DNA from: Spiribacter halobius
Lineage (GTDB): Bacteria; Pseudomonadota; Gammaproteobacteria; Nitrococcales; Nitrococcaceae
Length of the DNA: 64,000 nt
Assembly (NCBI RefSeq): GCF_020883455.1
Contig: NZ_CP086615.1
Coordinates: 1,612,001 to 1,676,000, forward strand
Reading direction: 5' to 3'
Both the position numbers and the translations under genes were made by a program. The notes under the pieces were generated by a model. The model made no database searches and was not told the DNA's origin. It was given only the letters and a program-made list of their open reading frames with translations. Shown here one piece after another: positions 56,611 to 64,000 of the stretch; position 1 is the stretch's first letter, and each line of letters opens with the position of its first letter.

Positions 56611-58025
56611 CCGAACCGCAAATCGGGATCCTGATGCTCGGGATCTTCATTCTGTTCATCTTCTTCGGCTTTCCCATCGCCTTCACGCTGATGGCCCTCG
56701 GCATCGCCTTCGGGTATTTCGCGTATTGGGAACCCGGGCGCATGTGGCGCGACTATGACCGCGCGGTGGAGGCCGGCGCCGAAGGCTGGGACGTCTGGAT
56801 TGCCTGGCTGGACGGCTTCCTGAATAACCGCGTCTTCGACCTGTTCGTCAACCAGACCTATTCGGTCATGTCGAACGAGGTGCTGACCGCGGTGCCGCTG
56901 TTCCTGTTCATGGGTTATATCGTCGAGCGCGCGAACATCGTCGACCGCCTGTTCTCGACGCTCTACATCGCGGCACGCCGGCTGCCCGGCGCCATGGCCG
57001 TCGCGGCGCTCATCACCTGCGCGCTGTTCGCCACCGCCACCGGTATCGTCGGCGCCGTGGTCACGCTCATGGGGCTGCTGGCGTTCCCGGCCATGCTCAA
57101 GGCCCGCTATGACACGAGTTTCGCCTCGGGGGTGATCTGCGCCGGCGGGACGCTCGGCATCATGATTCCGCCGTCGATCCTGCTCATCGTCTATGCCGCG
57201 GCCTCCGGCACGTCGATCGTGCGGCTCTATGCGGGGGCGCTGCTCCCGGGCTTCCTCCTGGCCGGTCTGTATCTGGTCTACATTATCGTCCGTTCCATCC
57301 TGCAGCCGGAAAAGGCGCCGAAGCCCACGGACGAGGAGGTGGGCGACGTGCCCACCGGCAAGCTGGTGCTGATGATCATCGGCTCGTTCGTGCCGCTCGC
57401 GGTACTGATCCTCGCGGTGCTCGGCTCCATTCTGTTCGGGCTTGCCACGCCCACCGAGGCGGCGTCGGCCGGAGCGCTGGGAGGCCTCGCACTCGCGGTC
57501 GGCTACCGCGCGCTGACCTGGGACCGCCTGCGCGAGGCCGTCTATCTGACGATGAAGACCACGGCCATGGTTTGCTGGCTGTTCGTCGGGTCCTGGGTGT
57601 TCTCGTCGGTGTTCTCCTATCTTGGCGGCGAGCACGTGATCACGAACTTCGTGACCGGGCTCGACATGTCCCCGGTGATGTTCCTGATCCTGGCGCAGCT
57701 GATCATCTTCCTGCTGGGCTGGCCGCTGGAGTGGTCCGAGATCATCATCATCTTCGTGCCCATTTTCCTGCCGCTGCTGCCGCATTTCGGCATCGACCCG
57801 CTGTTCTTCGGGATTCTGGTGGCGCTCAATCTGCAGACTTCGTTCCTGACCCCGCCGATGGCGATGTCCGCGTATTACCTCAAGGGGATAGCGCCACCTC
57901 ACGTGCAGCTCACGCAGATATTCCGCGGCTGCATGCCGTACCTGGCAATGGTGATCATCTGCATGGTCATCCTCTACAACTTCGAGGGCATCGTGTTCTG
58001 GCTGCCGGGGGTGATCTATGGCTGA
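56607..58025 (+). CDS. TRAP transporter large membrane subunit (DctM)
   Basis: A 472-residue polytopic protein with about 12 spans. DctM marks are VPLFLFMGYIVERANIVDRL, CALFATATGIVGAVVTLMGL, SGVICAGGTLGIMIPPSILL and TPTEAASAGALGGL. It uses a sodium or proton gradient to bring in the ligand delivered by the DctP subunit. It overlaps the DctQ gene by four bases and the amidase gene by eight. Confidence 0.92.
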   Translation: MTEPQIGILMLGIFILFIFFGFPIAFTLMALGIAFGYFAYWEPGRMWRDYDRAVEAGAEGWDVWIAWLDGFLNNRVFDLFVNQTYSVMSNEVLTAVPLFLFMGYIVERANIVDRLFSTLYIAARRLPGAMAVAALITCALFATATGIVGAVVTLMGLLAFPAMLKARYDTSFASGVICAGGTLGIMIPPSILLIVYAAASGTSIVRLYAGALLPGFLLAGLYLVYIIVRSILQPEKAPKPTDEEVGDVPTGKLVLMIIGSFVPLAVLILAVLGSILFGLATPTEAASAGALGGLALAVGYRALTWDRLREAVYLTMKTTAMVCWLFVGSWVFSSVFSYLGGEHVITNFVTGLDMSPVMFLILAQLIIFLLGWPLEWSEIIIIFVPIFLPLLPHFGIDPLFFGILVALNLQTSFLTPPMAMSAYYLKGIAPPHVQLTQIFRGCMPYLAMVIICMVILYNFEGIVFWLPGVIYG

Positions 58026-59370
58026 GCGTATCCAGCCAGCTGACCCGGTGACCCTGACCGCCCGCGAGGCGGCGCGGCGGATCGGCTCCGGTGCGCTCAG
58101 CTCGCGCGCTCTCGTCGAGGCCTGCCTGGAGCGGATCGCCCGGGAGGACGAGTCCCTCCGGGCCTGGAAGTTCGTGGATCCGGAAAAGGCGCTGGCGGAG
58201 GCAGACGAACGCGATCAGCGCCGCAAGCGCGGGCTGCCGCTCGGGTCCCTGCACGGGGTGCCGGTGGGCATCAAGGACATCATCGACGTCCAGGGCATGC
58301 CCACGACCAATGGCACGGCCGTAGACGAGGGTCGCCGGCCCGAGGCGGACGCCACGCTGGTGCGCCGGCTCCGGCAGGCCGGTGCCGTCATTCTGGGCAA
58401 GACCGTGACCACCGAGCTCGCCTACTATCAGCCGGCCGACACGCGCAACCCCCATGACCCGGAGCGCACGCCGGGTGGGTCGTCCAGCGGGTCGGCCGCG
58501 GCGGTGGCGGCTCATATGGTCCCGCTGGCCGTCGGGACCCAGACCCATGGATCGGTCATCCGGCCCGCCGCCTTCTGCGGCGTGGTGGGATTCAAGCCTA
58601 CCTACGGCGCCATTCCCCGCACTGGCGTGCTCAGGCTCGCGCCGACGCTCGATCAGGTTGGCGTATTCGCGCGCAGCATCGAGGACGCGGCGCTTGCCGA
58701 GGTGGTGATGGGTGCAGACGGCAGCGACACCGACGTCCGCGAGTACCCCGGGCCTCTCACCGGTACTACGCTCTCGGAACCGCCGGTGGCGCCGGACCTC
58801 GCGTTCACGGGCAGTCCGGCCTGGGACAGGGCCGAGGAGGGGACCGAGGCGGCCTTCGACGAGCTTCGGGAGGCGCTCGGCGACCGCATCGAAGCGATGG
58901 AGATGCCCGAGGTATTTGCTCGCGCCCGCGGGTGGCTGGATGCCGTCATGCGGGCGGAGATGGCGCGCAATGTCGGCCACTACGTGGATCGTTACCCGGA
59001 TCAAATGAGCGACAAGCTCAGGGAGCTGGTGGAGGAAGGCCGAGGTATCCGCGCGCCGGACTACCTGGCTGCCCGGGACATGTCCACGGTGCTCCACGAA
59101 GGGTTGCGGCCCATCTTCCACCGCTTCGATGCCATCGTGACGCCGGCGGTGCCGGGCGAGGCGCCGGTGGGTCTGGACACGACGGGAGACCCGGCCTTCT
59201 GCAGTCTCTGGACGTTCTGTGGCTTGCCCTGCCTGAGCCTGCCACTGCTGACCGGGCCGAACGGCCTGCCTCTCGGCGTGCAGCTGGTGGGGCAGCGGGG
59301 GCAGGATGCGCGGCTCCTGCGCACGGCGCGCTGGCTGGTGCGACAGCTCACCGAGGGAGAGGCGACATGA
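58018..59370 (+). CDS. Amidase (amidase-signature family)
   Basis: A 450-residue amidase-signature enzyme. The Ser-cisSer-Lys triad is visible: Lys in HGVPVGIKDIIDVQG, the cis-Ser in TPGGSSSGSAAAVAAHMV and the nucleophilic Ser in GTQTHGSVIRPAAFCGVVGF. It hydrolyses an amide to carboxylate and ammonia. It overlaps the DctM gene by eight bases, so the substrate is probably brought in by the TRAP system. GatA is unlikely because gatB and gatC are absent. Confidence 0.88.
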   Translation: MAERIQPADPVTLTAREAARRIGSGALSSRALVEACLERIAREDESLRAWKFVDPEKALAEADERDQRRKRGLPLGSLHGVPVGIKDIIDVQGMPTTNGTAVDEGRRPEADATLVRRLRQAGAVILGKTVTTELAYYQPADTRNPHDPERTPGGSSSGSAAAVAAHMVPLAVGTQTHGSVIRPAAFCGVVGFKPTYGAIPRTGVLRLAPTLDQVGVFARSIEDAALAEVVMGADGSDTDVREYPGPLTGTTLSEPPVAPDLAFTGSPAWDRAEEGTEAAFDELREALGDRIEAMEMPEVFARARGWLDAVMRAEMARNVGHYVDRYPDQMSDKLRELVEEGRGIRAPDYLAARDMSTVLHEGLRPIFHRFDAIVTPAVPGEAPVGLDTTGDPAFCSLWTFCGLPCLSLPLLTGPNGLPLGVQLVGQRGQDARLLRTARWLVRQLTEGEAT

Positions 59371-59534
59371 CGAGCGAATACATTCTCGCAGGTCTTGCCC
59401 TGCTCGGGCTTATCCTGTTCCTGATCGTCGTACCGCTGTTCGTGCCGCACGTGGACCTGATTCTGTTCACGATCGGCTGCGTGGCCCTGGCGGCCTACGA
59501 CTTCTGGCGCACGCTCGCCAAGCGGGGTGAGTAG
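59367..59534 (+). CDS. Small two-span membrane protein of the TRAP-amidase operon
   Basis: A 55-residue protein. Two hydrophobic spans are seen (YILAGLALLGLILFLIVVPL and HVDLILFTIGCVALAAYDFW) with a basic end (RTLAKRGE). ATG 59367 overlaps the amidase stop by four bases and follows GAGGGAGAGG, a strong sign that it is translated. No family recognised. It may be an accessory subunit or regulator of the TRAP transporter (inference). Confidence 0.75.
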   Translation: MTSEYILAGLALLGLILFLIVVPLFVPHVDLILFTIGCVALAAYDFWRTLAKRGE

Positions 59535-59587
59535 GGCCGGGCGCCGTGCCTGCGGAGCCGCTCCGGACGCCCGCAGGGCGCGCCTGC

Positions 59588-59657
59588 GTGGGAGCGGTCC
59601 CCGACCGCGAAACGCCGTGTAACGGCGTAGCGTAGCGCAATCGGCGACCGCTCCCAC
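59588..59657. repeat. REP-like palindrome F
   Basis: GTGGGAGCGGTC (59588-59599) pairs perfectly with GACCGCTCCCAC (59646-59657); an inner ACGCCGT/ACGGCGT hairpin (59612-59628) lies between. GTGGGAGCGG-type arms are widespread REP-like intergenic palindromes in gammaproteobacteria. It belongs to a different family from copies A-E. Confidence 0.75.
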
Positions 59658-59706
59658 GAGGCGGAGAGGCCCGCCGATAGCTGAGCATACGTTCGACAGG
59701 CTCAGT

Positions 59707-59734
59707 AAAAAGCCCGGCCGAGGCCGGGCTTTTC
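59707..59734. terminator. Bidirectional Rho-independent terminator
   Basis: AAAA-AGCCCGGCC and GGCCGGGCT-TTT form a 9-12 bp stem with A-run on one side and T-run on the other. It lies between the convergent TRAP operon and acnA and can end both. Confidence 0.85.
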
Positions 59735-59758
59735 TGTTGGCGACTCCTGCCGCGGTGT

Positions 59759-62509
<2,751 letters not shown>

Positions 62510-62680
62510 CGGTCCTCCCGGTCCATTTGGCGGGTAGGGGCGGCCATCGATGCTCAGGGCCGGCACACCGATCCGTCTGCCCCGCAAGTCGTGTGTTCTG
62601 CGGCTTCGGGGCGGCAGGCGCCAGCCCCGAGGCGCCCATATTCTACATGACGCACCGCGGAAGAGCAGCGCGCCGGGCCG

Positions 62681-63301
62681 TCAGTAGATGCGGGCGAGCT
62701 CGCCGCGGGCGGCCTCGATGATGCCGCGTCGACCGATGATAAGCCGGAGCCGGCCGCCCCCCGATGCCCGCCAGAGGCTGGCGGCGCGCAGGGCCGCGAG
62801 CAGCAGGCTGCGGATGAGCGCGGCGTTGTAGGGGTCCTCGAGATAGGCCTGATGGCCCCGCACCACGATGCGCGGGCGCAGCGGGCTGATGTTCTCCCGG
62901 TAGAGCTCGCCGAGATTGCGCAGCACGCTGTCGTGGCTGACGCTCTCGAAGTACTCCGCCTGCTTGCTCGCCTGGGCGAGCCCGTCGATCACCCGTTGGA
63001 AGCGCTGCCGGTCGCGGCGCAGCTTACGCTCGAGCTGCATCACCGCCACCAGATAGCGCGTCAGCTCCATCTCCCGTGGCTGGGCGAGATGCTCCACCAG
63101 CAGCCGCAGCCCGGGCTCGAGGGCCCCGGGGCCGCCGTAGAGGTCGGCGACGGAGCCCTCCCACTGGTTCAGCAGGGCATGCAGGCAGGGCTCGATCCGC
63201 CGCCGCTCGCCCTGGCCGTGGGCGGCGATCTGGCGAACCTCGGAGAGCGCCTGTACCAGCCCGGCCAGCGCCAGCGCCTGCTCGCGCTCAGGCGACGCCA
63301 A
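62681..63301 (-). CDS. hflD: High-frequency lysogenization protein HflD homolog
   Basis: A 206-residue helical protein: ALALAGLVQALSEVRQIA at the N-terminus, ELTRYLVAVMQLERKLRRD in the middle and VRGHQAYLEDPYNAALIRSLLLAALRAASLWR near the end, all hallmarks of HflD. A TTG start at 63301 with GGGGAG seven bases ahead gives the family N-terminus and overlaps the mnmA stop by 14 bases. The mnmA-hflD order is common in gammaproteobacteria. Confidence 0.88.
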   Translation of the reverse strand: MASPEREQALALAGLVQALSEVRQIAAHGQGERRRIEPCLHALLNQWEGSVADLYGGPGALEPGLRLLVEHLAQPREMELTRYLVAVMQLERKLRRDRQRFQRVIDGLAQASKQAEYFESVSHDSVLRNLGELYRENISPLRPRIVVRGHQAYLEDPYNAALIRSLLLAALRAASLWRASGGGRLRLIIGRRGIIEAARGELARIY

Positions 63302-64000
63302 GGTCGGGCTCCCCCGCTGCCGGGTCCAGACGCCGCTCGATAACCCCGCCGCCGAGGCAACGGCTATCGTCGTAGAAGACCACCGACTGCCCCGGCGCCA
63401 GCGCACGCTGCGCATGCCGGAAGATCACCCGTGCACGGTCGCGCCCCCGCGGCACTACCCGGCAGGGCTGCAGTGGCTGGCGGTGCCGCACCCGCGCCAG
63501 GGCGTCGAGGGGCGCCCGCGGCGGTGCACCGCTGATCCAGTGCACGTCGCTGGCCTCCAGCGCGCCGGCCAGCAGCGCCGGATGGTCGTGCCCCTGGACC
63601 ACGATCAGGCGATTGCCGGTGAGGTCCTTGTCGAACACGTACCAGGGGGCGCCGCTGCGCTCGGCGCGCCCGCCGAGATCGAGCCCGCGCCGCTGCCCCA
63701 CGGTGTAGAAGGCAAGGCCACGGTGCTCCCCCAGCACGCTACCGTCGATATCGACGATGGGTCCCGGCTCGCGCGGCAGGTAGCGACCCAGGAACTCGGC
63801 GAAATCGCGCTCGCCGATGAAGCAGATACCGGTGCTGTCGGGCTTGTCGAAGTTGGCGAAACCCGCGGCATCCGCGCGCCGGCGGACCTCCGCCTTGCGC
63901 AGTCCGGCAAGCGGGAACACCGCCGCCTCCAGCTGCGCCTGGTCCAGGGCATGCAGGAAGTAGGTCTGGTCCTTGTTGCCGTCGGCGGCGCGCAGCAGCG
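63288..64000 (-). CDS. mnmA: tRNA-specific 2-thiouridylase MnmA (N-terminus outside window)
   Basis: The C-terminal 237 codons or so of MnmA. Present are DGNKDQTYFLHAL, the second catalytic Cys in DSTGICFIGERDFAEFL, and VGQRRGLDLGG and APWYVFDKDL of the central and C-terminal domains. It thiolates U34 of Lys, Glu and Gln tRNAs. The PP-loop and first catalytic Cys lie beyond base 64000. Confidence 0.93.
   Translation of the reverse strand, partial: LLRAADGNKDQTYFLHALDQAQLEAAVFPLAGLRKAEVRRRADAAGFANFDKPDSTGICFIGERDFAEFLGRYLPREPGPIVDIDGSVLGEHRGLAFYTVGQRRGLDLGGRAERSGAPWYVFDKDLTGNRLIVVQGHDHPALLAGALEASDVHWISGAPPRAPLDALARVRHRQPLQPCRVVPRGRDRARVIFRHAQRALAPGQSVVFYDDSRCLGGGVIERRLDPAAGEPDLGVA

Noticed and set aside
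58018-59370. GatA subunit of the tRNA amidotransferase
   Set aside because: It has the amidase triad, but no gatB or gatC is present and the gene overlaps a TRAP transporter gene.

Overview
The window is a high-GC, tightly packed chromosomal segment of a gammaproteobacterium. The gene set (AcnA followed by an HflD-MnmA pair, SthA, a FadE of E. coli size, malate synthase G, Ppk/Ppx, a phasin) and the many acidic exported proteins suggest a halophilic or halotolerant Ectothiorhodospiraceae-like organism. This taxonomic reading is an inference. No rRNA, tRNA, CRISPR array or prophage was seen.

Layout. 1-5.4 kb: the 5' part of a Leu-type amino-acid dehydrogenase, a secreted EEP-family nuclease, and a four-gene polar amino-acid ABC transporter. 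5.5-14.3 kb: a putative lipoprotein of unknown function, a GNAT acetyltransferase, a PLP lyase of the CuyA/DcyD family with a divergent LysR regulator, a complete gltIJKL-like acidic amino-acid ABC transporter, and a SelA-like PLP enzyme. 14.7-20.9 kb: LysE exporter, radical SAM protein, DUF1992 protein, cardiolipin synthase, a periplasmic coiled-coil protein, a DUF2721 protein, a diguanylate cyclase and a degenerate hemerythrin-like protein. 20.9-29 kb: membrane-anchored lipase, FadD, phasin, SixA, Ppx and Ppk. 29-31.5 kb: YceI and one IS110-family element with a structured leader. 31.5-38.3 kb: a TetR-fadE-fadN-type-fadA beta-oxidation cluster. 38.3-45.6 kb: a thioesterase/DsbA/SthA operon, an HDOD/MotY-like pair and malate synthase G.

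45.8-54.2 kb, all on the minus strand, is the most distinctive part: a form I aerobic CO dehydrogenase cluster in the order rcoM-coxM-coxS-coxL-coxD-coxE-coxF. CoxL carries the form I motif AYRCSFR and is fused at its C-terminus to a CoxG-type domain. The regulator is a PAS-LytTR protein whose His/Cys/Met spacing matches the heme ligands of RcoM. Phased short repeats lie just upstream of the cox promoter region. Next, 54.6-59.5 kb is a TRAP transporter operon with an amidase and a 55-residue membrane protein, and 59.7-64 kb holds acnA, hflD and the 3' part of mnmA.

The genes fit a heterotroph that uses fatty acids (FadD, FadE, FadN-type, FadA, then malate synthase G and aconitase of the glyoxylate/TCA route), stores polyhydroxyalkanoate and polyphosphate, scavenges amino acids and organic acids, and gains extra energy from CO. 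Scattered between the operons is a family of long palindromic repeats (9.7, 14.4, 24.3, 31.4, 45.7 kb). Their stems change in a compensatory way between copies, while two short internal-loop sequences stay the same. They look like folded elements and are not explained by the genes.
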